DNA from: an uncultured Pseudoteredinibacter sp.
GTDB taxonomy: Bacteria > Pseudomonadota > Gammaproteobacteria > Pseudomonadales > Cellvibrionaceae
Reading direction: 5' to 3'
Length of the DNA stretch: 64,000 nt
NCBI RefSeq assembly: GCF_947500695.1
Contig: NZ_CANMSS010000003.1
Span: 124,001 to 188,000 of the forward strand
Numbering within the stretch: position 1 is the first letter of the stretch; the number at the start of each line of letters is the position of its first letter. The notes beneath the pieces are model-generated. The model was not told the DNA's origin. It was given only the letters and a program-made list of their open reading frames with translations, and ran no database searches. Positions 54,966-64,000 of the stretch are shown here, piece after piece. The position numbers and the translations under genes were made by a program.

Positions 54966-56060
54966 CTATTCGCTATATACCCGAAGAGGCCTAGCTGGCA
55001 TGCGTGTTAACAGCTCATAGCCAATAGTGCTTGCGGCATCAGCAATACGATTAACGCAAAGATTTTGCCCCCACATTTCGGCCTTGCTGCCAATGGCAAT
55101 ATCTTTAAGCTCGGTGATATCCACGGTTATCATGTCCATAGAGACGCGGCCAACCAGCGGTGCTTCTTGCCCGTCAATCAATACTGGCGTGCCGTTGGGG
55201 GCGTGGCGTGGGTATCCGTCTCCGTAACCGCAGGCTATGGTGGCAATTAGGCTATCGCGCTCAGCTTGCCACTTGCCACCGTAACCAACGCGTTCCCCTG
55301 CTTTAATCGGACGTACCGAAATCACTTCGCTCACTAGGCTCATAACAGGTTTTAGTTTATCGGCATTTTCATGAGGCACCGTAAAAGGTGAAGCGCCGTA
55401 TAACATAAAACCAGGGCGTAGCCACTGACGATGAGCTTGAGGATGGCCGAGTACACAAGCTGAATTAGCAAGGCTTTGGGCGAGCCCTTTGGCTTGTTCA
55501 CTTTGAGCAATTAAATGATCAAAACATTCGAGCTGAGCTTGATTGCTTGGGTTATCCAACTCATCGGCACTGGCAAAGTGGCTGGCAATAATGATATCGC
55601 TGTGTACATTATCGCTGGCTTTTAAAATGCTTAGGGCACCGTCGGCTTGTTCCGGCAATAACCCCAAACGATGCATGCCGGTATCGACTTTTAACCAACA
55701 ATGCAGTGGCTGGCTAACATTGGCTTGAATGATGGCTTGAACCTGCTCAAGGTTTTCGACCATTAAGTAGAAGTTTTGCTCGCTGGCAATGCTAACTTCA
55801 TCGGCGCTAAAAATACCCTCTAATAAAAGAATCGGTTTTTTAATGCCTGCATCACGAAGTTCTAAAGCCTCTTCTATACACGCTACCCCAAGCACAGGCG
55901 CCAAAGGCTCAAGTGCCTTAGCTGCAGCTACAGCACCGTGACCATAGGCATTGGCTTTGACAACGGCGACAGCTTGGGCGGCCGGCGCAAGATCGCAGGC
56001 CAACTGATAGTTGTGGCGCAGCGCTGCTAGATCGATACGGGCGTGACAGGGGCGACTCAT
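54966..56060 (-). CDS. alr: Alanine racemase
   Basis: 364 residues. PLP-dependent fold-type III enzyme making D-alanine for peptidoglycan. The PLP Lys35 lies in VAVVKANAYGHG; the second catalytic Tyr is in RVGYGGKW (~259); DTGMHRLG and RVSMDMITVD are family signatures. It is 100 bp downstream of a D-amino acid aminotransferase gene on the same strand, with a hairpin between. Biosynthetic (alr) versus catabolic (dadX) cannot be decided, but the absence of dadA nearby and the pairing with dat favour a cell-wall role. Confidence 0.95.
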   Translation of the reverse strand: MSRPCHARIDLAALRHNYQLACDLAPAAQAVAVVKANAYGHGAVAAAKALEPLAPVLGVACIEEALELRDAGIKKPILLLEGIFSADEVSIASEQNFYLMVENLEQVQAIIQANVSQPLHCWLKVDTGMHRLGLLPEQADGALSILKASDNVHSDIIIASHFASADELDNPSNQAQLECFDHLIAQSEQAKGLAQSLANSACVLGHPQAHRQWLRPGFMLYGASPFTVPHENADKLKPVMSLVSEVISVRPIKAGERVGYGGKWQAERDSLIATIACGYGDGYPRHAPNGTPVLIDGQEAPLVGRVSMDMITVDITELKDIAIGSKAEMWGQNLCVNRIADAASTIGYELLTRMPARPLRVYSE

Positions 56061-56114
56061 AATAAATCCGAGTGTTCTTTATTTCTTTCTGTGTGTTTCT
56101 ATTTCGTTCTGTTA

Positions 56115-56142
56115 GTGCTTTAACGGTTAGCCGCTAAAGCAC
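56115..56142. other. Hairpin between dat and alr
   Basis: GTGCTTTAaCGG-ttag-CCGcTAAAGCAC, 18 bp past the dat stop. No T tract; it may modulate read-through into alr or protect the dat mRNA end. Confidence 0.5.
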
Positions 56143-56159
56143 ATTGAACGCTAATTACA

Positions 56160-57017
56160 TTAGTAGTCGTGCTTGTGGGCGCTATATAGCGCTTGGGCAG
56201 CTTCCCAAACCGGGCCGACTTTACCATCGCCAACAGCTTTGCCGTCCACTTCAACAACAGCCGCAACTTCTTTGCTGGAGCTACTGATCCATACTTCATC
56301 TGCATTAGCTACTTCGTCCATTGTGATAATACGCTCTTCAACGGTGATATCGCTGTGCTTACGTAAAATATCCAAAAGCATCAAGCGGGTAATGCCAGGT
56401 AAGATTTGATTATCCAGTGGCGGTGTCGCAATAACCCCGTCCTTAACGATGTAGGCATTACAAGCACTGGCTTCGGTTAGCTCGCCCTTGGCGTTGTACA
56501 ACAAGGTTTCATTTTGCCCGCTGCTAAAGCCATGTTGAAAGTGCATTACATTGCCCAGCAAAGCCGTAGATTTAATGTGACAGCGCTGCCAGCGTAGGTC
56601 TTCGGTGGTGGCCACTTTATAGCCATTGGCTTGCTCGCGATCGGCAACCGGTGGGGGGGCAATCTCAAAGGCAAAGCCAAAAACAGTAGGGGCTACATCG
56701 TCTGGGTATGCGTGAAAGCGTTTAACATCGGCGCCACGGCTAACGTGTAGATAAATGCCTAGGTTGCCCGATCCGTTCTTTTCGATAAGGCCTTCACAGA
56801 TCTCGCGCCATTTTTCATGGTTAAGATCGTGCTTGATATCAATAAAGCCCATACCCTGGTGCATGCGATCAATATGAGGACCAAAGCCAACCAGCTTGCC
56901 ATCATAAGAGGGAATCACCTCATAAATGCCGTCGCCAAATAAGAAGCCACGATCCATAGGTGATATACGTGCCTCTTCCAGGGGCAGAAATTCTCCATTC
57001 AAATAGGCTGTGGTCAT
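56160..57017 (-). CDS. dat: D-amino acid aminotransferase
   Basis: 285 residues, class IV PLP aminotransferase. PLP Lys149 (RCHIKSTALLGNV), FLFGDGIYEVIPSYDGKL near the N-terminus and LTEASACNAYIVKDGVI are typical of D-alanine transaminase rather than branched-chain aminotransferase. It interconverts D-alanine and 2-oxoglutarate with pyruvate and D-glutamate. Upstream of alr on the same strand, which fits a D-amino acid supply unit for peptidoglycan; the nearby mltA is also a cell-wall gene. Confidence 0.9.
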   Translation of the reverse strand: MTTAYLNGEFLPLEEARISPMDRGFLFGDGIYEVIPSYDGKLVGFGPHIDRMHQGMGFIDIKHDLNHEKWREICEGLIEKNGSGNLGIYLHVSRGADVKRFHAYPDDVAPTVFGFAFEIAPPPVADREQANGYKVATTEDLRWQRCHIKSTALLGNVMHFQHGFSSGQNETLLYNAKGELTEASACNAYIVKDGVIATPPLDNQILPGITRLMLLDILRKHSDITVEERIITMDEVANADEVWISSSSKEVAAVVEVDGKAVGDGKVGPVWEAAQALYSAHKHDY

Positions 57018-57521
57018 AATATCCTCGATAAATATAAGCAGATGGAACCCGGCTATAGCGCCAACAGCAGTCGTCAGTGGGCATATTAAAGCCCAATGCT
57101 GTTGCGCATATTGTAGTGCAGATTAAGGGTAAGCGTAGGGTGAACGCTAATCCGGCCGGGTGGGCTGGGTAGGCCGAGCGGGGTCACTTTTGGCGACAGG
57201 GCAGGGCTTGCTGCGAAGCAGTGCTTCCAATTGCCGCTATTTTAGCAAAGCTTTGCAGAGGATTATTCGGAAAACGGGGCTTGTGTGGTGGATTGTTCTG
57301 AATTGAGTGAATAATGATCTGATTTTGTGGCGGTTTACGTAGATACCCTCTGACAAAGTAGCACATTGAAAGCTTTTGTTGATTAGGGCGCCTCCAACAG
57401 TAAAGGTGGGCTCATGTGTAAGAGTAATATTCAGGGGCAGTATTTTTGAACAACGCTGTGTTTGCATGCTCCAATCTATGTCAGAATCACTAGCTGTTTT
57501 AAAGCCATAGACGGACCAAGA
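57018..57521. other. 504-bp divergent region between dat and mltA
   Basis: It holds the promoters of dat and mltA. A long imperfect hairpin at ~57057-57107 (GCGC.AACAGCA paired with TGCTGTTGCGC, inner GGGC/GCCC) lies 40 bp upstream of dat and may sit in its leader. No convincing ORF or RNA gene otherwise. Confidence 0.5.
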
Positions 57522-58628
57522 ATGCGCCCATTATTAATATCGATTGCCGTACTAAGCAGTAGCCTTGCCATCAACTTGGAGGCCAAAACCCAAAGTTACC
57601 AGTGTCCTGATGGTCGGGTTGTAGAAACAAAGGTAAAAGGCTCCCGTGAGCAACGAAAAAAAACAGCCAACTTACAGATAAATGAAGTAAAGCAGCAATT
57701 TAGTGAGTTACCTGGCTGGTTGGATAAGCCAGAGCCAGAATCCTTATTGCAGGTTATCGAGAGCAATTGTAAAACCAGTAAATTGCCAAAGGGCTGGGCG
57801 AAGGTATGTCAAGAGTCGGAAGGATTGAATTCGGGCAATGTCTACGACTATATCGAAAATAACTTTGTTCCTTATCAGCTAGTGGTGGATACAAAAAGCG
57901 CGCGCAATGATAAAGGAAAGTTTACTTCTTACTATGCGTCTTACGTTAATGTGAGCAAAAACAAAACTGATAAGTATCAGCACCCTATTTATAAGTTTTC
58001 AAAAAAAGCGAAAACTTTATCCCGCAAACAAATTGAAGCTGGCGGGCTAGCAGAATCAGAGGCGCTGTTCTGGTCCGACAATGCCTTTGATAATTTTGTA
58101 CTGCATGTTCAGGGCAGTGGCGTAGGCAAATTGCCTGATGGCAGTAAAGTTAAAGTACTCTATGCGGGAAAAAATAAAGAAAACTATATCAGCTTAGGCA
58201 AGGTATTGCGTGAATGCGGTGAAATACCCCCAGCAAAAATCTCCTTGCCCTCTATTCGAGCTTGGGTTGATGCCGCCAAACCTATCGAGTATCAACGTTT
58301 GATCGGCAATAATCAAAGCTATGTATTCTTTAGAGATGAGGCCTACAATCAAGAAGCACCCTTGGGTGCCTTGGGTGTTCCCCTAACCACTATGCGTTCG
58401 CTGGCCGTGGATACTCGATATATTCCCTTGGGAACCATGGCCTATGTGGCGGTACCTCATCCATTAAACGACAGCAAAATAGAGCAGGTTTTTATCGCTC
58501 AAGATAAAGGTGGTGCTATCAATGGTGGTATTCGCGCCGATATCTTTGCGGGCGAAGGAGAGCAAGCAGGTGAATTTGCTGGGCGTATGGCCCATAAAGG
58601 AAAGTTCTGGCTGATAAAACCAAAGTAA
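57522..58628 (+). CDS. mltA: Membrane-bound lytic transglycosylase A-like protein
   Basis: ~368 residues from ATG 57522, which gives a signal peptide (MRPLLISIAVLSSSLAINLEA); the ORF opens 60 bp earlier. MltA cleaves peptidoglycan glycan strands with 1,6-anhydro ring formation. The MltA domain (NNFVPYQLVV; ALFWSDNAFDNFVLHVQGSG) and the C-terminal 3D domain with catalytic Asp region (FIAQDKGGAINGGIRADIF) are clear. No lipobox Cys is seen in the signal peptide, so it may be soluble or anchored differently. A small N-terminal basic domain (CPDGRVVETKVKGSREQRKK) precedes the enzyme. Confidence 0.92.
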   Translation: MRPLLISIAVLSSSLAINLEAKTQSYQCPDGRVVETKVKGSREQRKKTANLQINEVKQQFSELPGWLDKPEPESLLQVIESNCKTSKLPKGWAKVCQESEGLNSGNVYDYIENNFVPYQLVVDTKSARNDKGKFTSYYASYVNVSKNKTDKYQHPIYKFSKKAKTLSRKQIEAGGLAESEALFWSDNAFDNFVLHVQGSGVGKLPDGSKVKVLYAGKNKENYISLGKVLRECGEIPPAKISLPSIRAWVDAAKPIEYQRLIGNNQSYVFFRDEAYNQEAPLGALGVPLTTMRSLAVDTRYIPLGTMAYVAVPHPLNDSKIEQVFIAQDKGGAINGGIRADIFAGEGEQAGEFAGRMAHKGKFWLIKPK

Positions 58629-58720
58629 CAAGCTCGCTGTTTCTATCTATATATGAAGTGTCGATATTTAAGATAAGTAGCTGCGTAAAATAATAATGTA
58701 AATGTTGTACAGGGATAACA

Positions 58721-59176
58721 ATGAAGCCTTCTATTACTGATTGGATTCAAGCTTTAGCGGTTACCATGGGGGTGGCCTACGCAGCTTGGGAATTCATTCT
58801 GCATGACCGAGCCCAAGAGAAACTAAAAAAAGAAGCGGTTTTACAGTTGATGCTGAGCGGACAAAACGAATCGATTTCCAAGTCTGCCCATGAAATACAG
58901 AAGGTATTTAATGAGCTAAGAAAAAACGATGACGCCAGCATAGAAGATTGGGTAAAACTCCAAACCATCTATTTCCCCATTCAAGCTCACCTAAGTGCCT
59001 GGGGCTTTTGTTATCACAATAATATGTGTGATAAAAAGCTAACCGAAGCCTATATCTGCGAGAACTTACTAGATTTTGATAAGTTTAGAGCTTTGGTCAA
59101 TGAGAAGGTTAATAGACCTGACTTTCAGCGTGAAGAGGGTTATGGGGCTTTGTTAGAAAGCTGCTCCAAAAAATAA
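58721..59176 (+). CDS. Small single-pass membrane protein, unknown
   Basis: 151 residues. One N-terminal membrane segment (~8-25), then a soluble, helical, charged domain (~30-151) with four Cys (FCYHNNMC, YICENL, ESCSKK). No family recognised. ATG preceded by GGGAT. It begins a group of three orphan genes (58.7-60.7 kb); the protein at 60184-60732 has a similar plan (one N-terminal membrane helix, then a helical domain). Confidence 0.6.
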   Translation: MKPSITDWIQALAVTMGVAYAAWEFILHDRAQEKLKKEAVLQLMLSGQNESISKSAHEIQKVFNELRKNDDASIEDWVKLQTIYFPIQAHLSAWGFCYHNNMCDKKLTEAYICENLLDFDKFRALVNEKVNRPDFQREEGYGALLESCSKK

Positions 59177-59262
59177 AGCACAAAAAGTATAGCTTTCAAT
59201 GGCAGACCTGACTGTTTGAGAATTTACTTTAAAGGAAGACCTTTGTAATTCAAGGATGATTA

Positions 59263-60033
59263 ATGCGATATCTCATAGTTTTATTTTCACTTCTAATCTC
59301 GGCCTGTTCCACCTATTGGTGGGGTGGTAATGATGGGTATTTTGTACAGCTAATCGGCAAGCATCGCCTGCAGTTTATTGGTGATACAACAATGGAGAAT
59401 GCTCTAAAATTAGAGCATGTACTGAATACGGCTGGAAAAGAAGTTAAAACGCTTTATGTTACTAGTGGTGGTGGCCCTGTTACAGGTGGGATGAAAATTG
59501 GTGAGTTAGTTTTTGAACGGAATTTGAAAGTGGTAGTGAAAACCCTCTGTGCTTCCTCCTGCGCTAACTACATAGCAACAGCCAGTCACGACACTGAAGT
59601 GGAAAAAGGCGCTTTTTTGGGGTGGCATGGAGGATCAACTCAGCCTTTATACGCAGATTATGGCTCTGAACCGTCGCTTTTACGTCGCTTTTGGTTCTGG
59701 TTGACGGGTAGAGATCTAGATAAAGAGACGGATGATTATATTCGTCAATGGCATACCGAAGAGGTAGAGTTCTTTAATAAAATTGGAGTGAAACAAGCAA
59801 TCACCATTATAGGTATGATGCCAGCCTATATCGATAAGCGCGATGCCAAATTGTTTGCTTACAATAAAGAACTTTTACCGAAACTTGGTGCGAATATTCG
59901 CTTTCAAGATGAAAATCCAGCTGAGTTCCATGAAGACGGATTCAAGATTGTCCAGGTGTTTGAGTTAAGTCAGCGAGAACTCAAAGAAGCACTTGAATTA
60001 CATGAGCGCACCCTGAGGTTGAATGATTGGTAG
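59263..60033 (+). CDS. ClpP-like lipoprotein (periplasmic serine protease fold)
   Basis: 256 residues. Lipobox LISAC with Cys15, so a lipoprotein. The body follows the ClpP/crotonase fold: LYVTSGGGPVTGGMKIGELV (oxyanion-hole glycine strand), CASSCANYI with the candidate nucleophile Ser98 or Ser99, and GAFLGWHGG with candidate catalytic His122. Such periplasmic ClpP-like proteins with C-A-S-x-C motifs occur in many Proteobacteria with no known substrate. A C-terminal helical, charged region follows. It is co-directional with the small membrane protein 87 bp upstream. Confidence 0.75.
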   Translation: MRYLIVLFSLLISACSTYWWGGNDGYFVQLIGKHRLQFIGDTTMENALKLEHVLNTAGKEVKTLYVTSGGGPVTGGMKIGELVFERNLKVVVKTLCASSCANYIATASHDTEVEKGAFLGWHGGSTQPLYADYGSEPSLLRRFWFWLTGRDLDKETDDYIRQWHTEEVEFFNKIGVKQAITIIGMMPAYIDKRDAKLFAYNKELLPKLGANIRFQDENPAEFHEDGFKIVQVFELSQRELKEALELHERTLRLNDW

Positions 60034-60183
60034 TGAAAAACAAGCTCTAGGGCATTGGATATTACTTTGTTTGTGCTTTTAAAAGTGCTGTTTTGGTAAG
60101 GTCAATTTAAAAGCCAGACCATGCTTGCGTTAGTTTCGGGTGGTTGTTATAGATGGAGGCCTTATCTGTTCAATGCTATCCAT

Positions 60184-60732
60184 TCACTTGAAACTAACAT
60201 GCTCTACGTCAACGCCCGAATCTTTGACATCACGCGCTAGCGCATCTTTATAGGCCGCAAAGCGCTCTAAGGTTTGTTGCTCTTGAAGTCTTTTCGACTC
60301 TCGCTTCAATACCACCATGACGTTATTTGGTGACTGCTTGTGGCCTTGATAGTATTGTGCGATGGCGTTGCCAACTGAAAAGTAATAGGTCGATATCTCT
60401 GACAGTAATCTAGGCTCAATCTCAAAAGTAGATTCAGAGAATTTTGACGCCTGGAATACATAGTCGTTTAGCTTTATGCCATCAAGATGTTCTTGATAAA
60501 CGAATTTTTTTCCTTTTGCCTGCTCTATATAGCGGTCCATGTTTTTAACGTTGAAATCCAGTTCTTGATACAAGGATTCCGACAAATAGTAAGTGCCCCG
60601 ATCTGCCTTGACTAACTCCAATTTTAAGGCTGCATCAAAACCAACAATAGCGGCGTAGTAGACACCGATGATGGTTGCTGCCACCGACAAGGTATGGCTT
60701 ACCCAATATGCGGGCGAACGTAAATCACTCAT
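60184..60732 (-). CDS. Membrane-anchored helical protein, unknown
   Basis: 182 residues with one N-terminal membrane segment (~10-32: SHTLSVAATIIGVYYAAIVGF) and a helical domain with many charged residues (ESKRLQEQQTLERFAAYKDALA). No family recognised. Convergent with the ClpP-like lipoprotein gene. By eye this block is A+T-rich and lacks housekeeping genes. Confidence 0.6.
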   Translation of the reverse strand: MSDLRSPAYWVSHTLSVAATIIGVYYAAIVGFDAALKLELVKADRGTYYLSESLYQELDFNVKNMDRYIEQAKGKKFVYQEHLDGIKLNDYVFQASKFSESTFEIEPRLLSEISTYYFSVGNAIAQYYQGHKQSPNNVMVVLKRESKRLQEQQTLERFAAYKDALARDVKDSGVDVEHVSFK

Positions 60733-61501
60733 ATGATCGTCTCTTTAGATTTGATTGTATTCATTGTGTATACAAGGCGATTTCATGCAAAGCGCTAAAG
60801 CCTCATAAGTTCAGTCACCTAAGCTATGACGAGCTATGCTGCAAGCTAATATCGATTTATCGAAAAAACGAATACGCGCAGTAAGGTTCTTATGTTGGGT
60901 AAACTGTAAGGCGATCAACAAAAAACAAAGTCCTTAAAAATACTCCAGTGCAATGTTATAACATAGTAATGGTGATTGGTAATATTTCTTGCTCTAAGAT
61001 AATGTATATTTTGTTGCCCGAAGTACTTCTGGTATTAATCTATTGGCTAATTAGGCTACTCAAATAACTGGCATAATAAAACTTATTTGCACTAAGGTTG
61101 GCGAGTGAAATTTCTTTAACTGACTTCGCTGATCTTGGGTGCAAAATATAAATATAAAGGGCATCCACTCTAATTGGCCCAGCATCGCAACTAGAGAGCT
61201 AGGCCAATCGTATGACCTACTTTCATGAGTTAAACAAGCCTAAGACAGGCCGATCTCTGGTTAGAAACTAGGTAATTTGTCTGTGTCTTATGGTGAGCTG
61301 CATGTGTTAGTTTTGGGGGATAATTATGGGTGGGTGTCCTGTTGGTTTTATCTTCGAGTTACTAGCTGAGCGAGTATGGCGTTGGGCTCTTGGTAAGCTT
61401 TTGGCTTAAAAGAACCCCACTGCTGATTTTATGTTATGGAAATTGAGCCTTCTCGAAGGCAATGTGAAATAAAGAGTGGTCGAGTATGCTTTCGACTGCG
61501 A
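60733..61501. other. 769-bp region without a convincing gene
   Basis: A+T-rich; no ORF with a credible start, no tRNA and no strong promoter found. Near its right edge a hairpin GCCTTC-tc-GAAGGC (61447-61460) and an AGTATGC...GCATACT repeat spanning the stop of the BNR gene may end that transcript. Confidence 0.5.
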
Positions 61502-64000
61502 CTATTCGCATACTAGGCCCTGTGGCTTGCTTAGTGGCACCATGTCCAAAGTAGTAATTGTTTTGTCTGTTGCTTCGAATCGTAATGTAACGGAATCACA
61601 GGCAGAGCCTTCAATAAGCAATCGTCCCCAGGCTTTCCTTTCGACCGAGTTCGGATCAAAATGAGGGCCGAATTGTCCATTAATCGGTTTTTTGACTTGA
61701 TCAAAAACGATGCGATCATTGCTAACCTGACCTTCGGCAATCAGCCACATCTGTTGATGATTGTTGTCGTAACCAAAAAAAGTAATGACCGCTAGTTCAT
61801 CGTTGACCTCTTGTAAAAATATCCCTTCCCCAGATCTTTTTTTGTTGTAATAAGCACCTGTCCAGAGGCCTCGATCAGATGAGTTTGCTTCTTCATTTTG
61901 GCAGCTGAGGCCGTTGATTCCAGCCAACTTTATGTGGTTTTGATAGCCGCGCCCATAAGAGTTCGGGCCAGAATAACTCATCCACACATTGGTGCAGGAC
62001 TCAAAGGTTAAAGCCATTTGACCCCAAGGCTTGTTTTCCACTGATTCGGGTTTAAATTCAGGGCCGAAACCACTACCAGAGGTTGAAAACATGTCTTTAA
62101 AAATAATCGTATCGCCCTCTATCTTACCGTCGGTACTTAACAGCCATGATTGATTGCCTTTGTCGTCGTAGGTAAACCAAGCAACTATGGCACGTTTATC
62201 ACTAAGTACTTGTAAATACATGCCCTCGCCATTGTGTGCGGGTTCGTAAAATAGGCCTGAGTAGCTGCCATTGATTTTGGGCCGCCCTAGATTTTCTAGG
62301 TGGAAGTCCCAGATTCCACGGCCGTAGGTGGAAAAGCGAATCAGGTTTAAGGCGTCGACGTATTCAACAGACGTGTACACGGTCTCTGGGGCCGCCAATC
62401 CATGCATAGGAGTCCATTCTCCGCTGCTTCTCGAATATACAAAGGGCCCAGAGTCCGTGGCGGCGAAGACTAACTCCCCATCAGGTGATTCCTCTAGATC
62501 CCTGACAAGAGTATTCGGCAATCCATTGTTGATGGCTTGAAATGTTTGACCATTGTCCTCTGAAACATAAACAGATTCTCCAGTACTGTAATAACTTCCC
62601 GAAAGATAAAATCGCCCTAATTTAGTTTTCGATGGCAGGATAACAATACCTCGTAAATGATTGATGCCTGAATCACCCTGGAAGGGTGACTGCTTCCAGT
62701 TTCGACCTCCGTCAACAGAGGTAAATACGTGATTGGCTTCACTGCCAGAATGATTAGTAACCACGTAGCGGTATTTATTATTGAGATTAGATATTGCCAA
62801 TGCTGATACCGCCGTGAACCCTTGGCCCTGAGAAAAATCAAAGGGCTGCTTTTCCACACTAGATTGCCCTAGTTCTGTATCAGCTGTTACTTTCCACAAA
62901 TAGGTGGCTTGAGGAGTGCCTATGCCGATATAGGCTGCATTAGGTTCATCCGGTGCTGCAACTATTGGGTTCATCCAGTGTGCATTAATGGGGCCGCCTG
63001 GGTTTTCTGGGTCGCTTATGGACCAGCTGCTATTTGATAAATAGTTAAACATTTCCCTCTCGCGGGATTCCATACTGACGTAATAACTCAGGAAATCAGG
63101 AAACACCAACCATACAGAGCGTCCTCCATCCGAGGACTTTGTAAGCCCTATATCTCCAGCTTGCAGCTGATCGAAAACGACATGTTTTTTGCCATGAACC
63201 CTGGGTAATTGAAAGCCTTGGTCTTGGCTGCCAGCTATCATTTGATGCGGATTGTATTCCGCTGTATAAACATCATAGTACTGTGAGACGTTTAAGCCGT
63301 TTAAGCTTATGTTCTCTACTGTAGACAATTGATCTATAGATTTGTATATCCCGCCATCGGTGCTAATAAACGTAGGGTGCCCGGGATGTTCGTAAAAGAA
63401 AGTGATGTCTGCATGAAGTCTGGAATTGGGAGTGTCATAATACTCATGCCAGTAGTTGACTTTTTGCCAACTGTTGGCCCCGTCTCGGCTCACATAAGCA
63501 TCTACGCCACCAAAATATAAGGTATGTTTGTCTGATGAATCTGCCGCAAAGTTGTTATGTCCTATCGCTAATTCACTGCCATCTAAACTACCCTTTTGCC
63601 GCCAGTTGCTACCCCCGTCCTCACTTTCGAAAAATTGAGTTCTCACGATTCCATTCGCCGAGAAATGTTCATAGGCCAAATAAATAACACCATCGCTACC
63701 TGTGATGGTGGCATCAATTATGCCAAAATTAAAAGTTGGCCCATCTACGCTTTTTAGCACGTCATCTGAATAAATGTGAACTTTAATTTTTTTTCTGTTT
63801 TCATCATCTTCAACAATATACAGTTCATTGTTATTGGCAGAATGCCATGCTCGCGGTGTGAATCGTGATAGTCTTTTGTTGAATGTTGTAACATTGGAAA
63901 AAGTTTCGCCTCTATCTTCAGAGCTGAAAATCACTAGCTGATGACCAATGTTCTTTAAAAGATAAACCTTGCCTCGTGACTCCCAGCTACTAATAACCTC
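61502..64000 (-). CDS. BNR/Asp-box repeat secreted protein, N-terminus beyond the window
   Basis: 833 codons, open to the right edge of the window; the true start and any signal peptide lie outside. Asp-box (BNR) signatures recur: SSEDRGETF, SEDGGSNW, SRDGANSW, SVDGGRNW, SEDNGQTF. These mark beta-propeller blades as in sialidase-like and sortilin/GH74-like proteins. The last ~250 residues are two copies of a ~115-residue module (GSYSGLFYEPAHNGEGMYLQ and GLWTGAYYNKKRSGEGIFLQ, each with a W..YD..G.Q.W segment and a late Cys pair), found at the C-termini of secreted proteins in several Gammaproteobacteria. Binding or hydrolysis of extracellular glycans is possible but not shown. Confidence 0.85.
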   Translation of the reverse strand, partial: EVISSWESRGKVYLLKNIGHQLVIFSSEDRGETFSNVTTFNKRLSRFTPRAWHSANNNELYIVEDDENRKKIKVHIYSDDVLKSVDGPTFNFGIIDATITGSDGVIYLAYEHFSANGIVRTQFFESEDGGSNWRQKGSLDGSELAIGHNNFAADSSDKHTLYFGGVDAYVSRDGANSWQKVNYWHEYYDTPNSRLHADITFFYEHPGHPTFISTDGGIYKSIDQLSTVENISLNGLNVSQYYDVYTAEYNPHQMIAGSQDQGFQLPRVHGKKHVVFDQLQAGDIGLTKSSDGGRSVWLVFPDFLSYYVSMESREREMFNYLSNSSWSISDPENPGGPINAHWMNPIVAAPDEPNAAYIGIGTPQATYLWKVTADTELGQSSVEKQPFDFSQGQGFTAVSALAISNLNNKYRYVVTNHSGSEANHVFTSVDGGRNWKQSPFQGDSGINHLRGIVILPSKTKLGRFYLSGSYYSTGESVYVSEDNGQTFQAINNGLPNTLVRDLEESPDGELVFAATDSGPFVYSRSSGEWTPMHGLAAPETVYTSVEYVDALNLIRFSTYGRGIWDFHLENLGRPKINGSYSGLFYEPAHNGEGMYLQVLSDKRAIVAWFTYDDKGNQSWLLSTDGKIEGDTIIFKDMFSTSGSGFGPEFKPESVENKPWGQMALTFESCTNVWMSYSGPNSYGRGYQNHIKLAGINGLSCQNEEANSSDRGLWTGAYYNKKRSGEGIFLQEVNDELAVITFFGYDNNHQQMWLIAEGQVSNDRIVFDQVKKPINGQFGPHFDPNSVERKAWGRLLIEGSACDSVTLRFEATDKTITTLDMVPLSKPQGLVCE

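Overview
The window is a contiguous piece of a gammaproteobacterial chromosome with moderate G+C. FabA/FabB unsaturated fatty acid synthesis, the order rplU-rpmA-obgE-proB, a YebG-type SOS gene, a dedicated marine sortase system, DUF3604 proteins and an IPTL-CTERM-like protein together suggest a marine Cellvibrionales/Spongiibacteraceae-type bacterium. This is inference from gene content; no 16S gene is present. I saw no tRNA, rRNA, insertion sequence, prophage or CRISPR array.

Layout. 1-10.5 kb is mostly housekeeping: the 5' part of uvrA (with a LexA box), a CsgD/VpsT-like regulator, a YajR-type transporter, ssb, a degenerate RmlD-like protein, an acyl-CoA ligase, fabB and fabA, and a phosphomannomutase. 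10.5-18.4 kb holds two giant cell-surface genes: a 1299-residue Ig-like protein with seven propeller-type repeats, and an 1172-residue DUF11 protein with an IPTL-CTERM-like tail. 18.7-24.5 kb is again core (ispB, rplU, rpmA, obgE, proB, a HisC-like aminotransferase). 24.8-29.1 kb is an RND efflux pair. 29.3-31.4 kb has small membrane proteins, a LapG-like protease and rpsT.

31.5-37.4 kb is a dedicated sortase system: histidine kinase and response regulator diverge from a VIT/VWA sortase target and a class GN-type sortase, across an intergenic region with a perfect 10-bp inverted repeat. An ankyrin/TPR protein follows, then two thioredoxin-fold genes on the other strand, and at 42 kb the PdsO-like OmpA protein that normally belongs to such systems. 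43.0-48.6 kb is a compact co-directional module: two tandem DUF3604 putative metallohydrolases, a membrane-anchored parvulin-like protein and a HupE/UreJ-type membrane protein, followed by a secreted FAD amine oxidase. 50.5-58.6 kb carries yebG (with a LexA box), an Fe-dependent alcohol dehydrogenase, a divergent LysR/SDR pair with a clear operator candidate, alr, a D-amino acid aminotransferase and mltA. 58.7-64 kb holds poorly known genes (one is a ClpP-like lipoprotein) and a truncated BNR-repeat secreted protein.

The most unusual non-coding structure is a family of long foldback elements (41507-41620, 41724-41902, 51165-51274). They share a roughly 20-bp core, yet each has its own perfectly matched long inverted-repeat arms. 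Other structured DNA includes four back-to-back hairpins after rpmA and two REP-like hairpins built on GGGGTCAGACCC. All coordinates and motifs were read by eye; no alignments or database searches were run.
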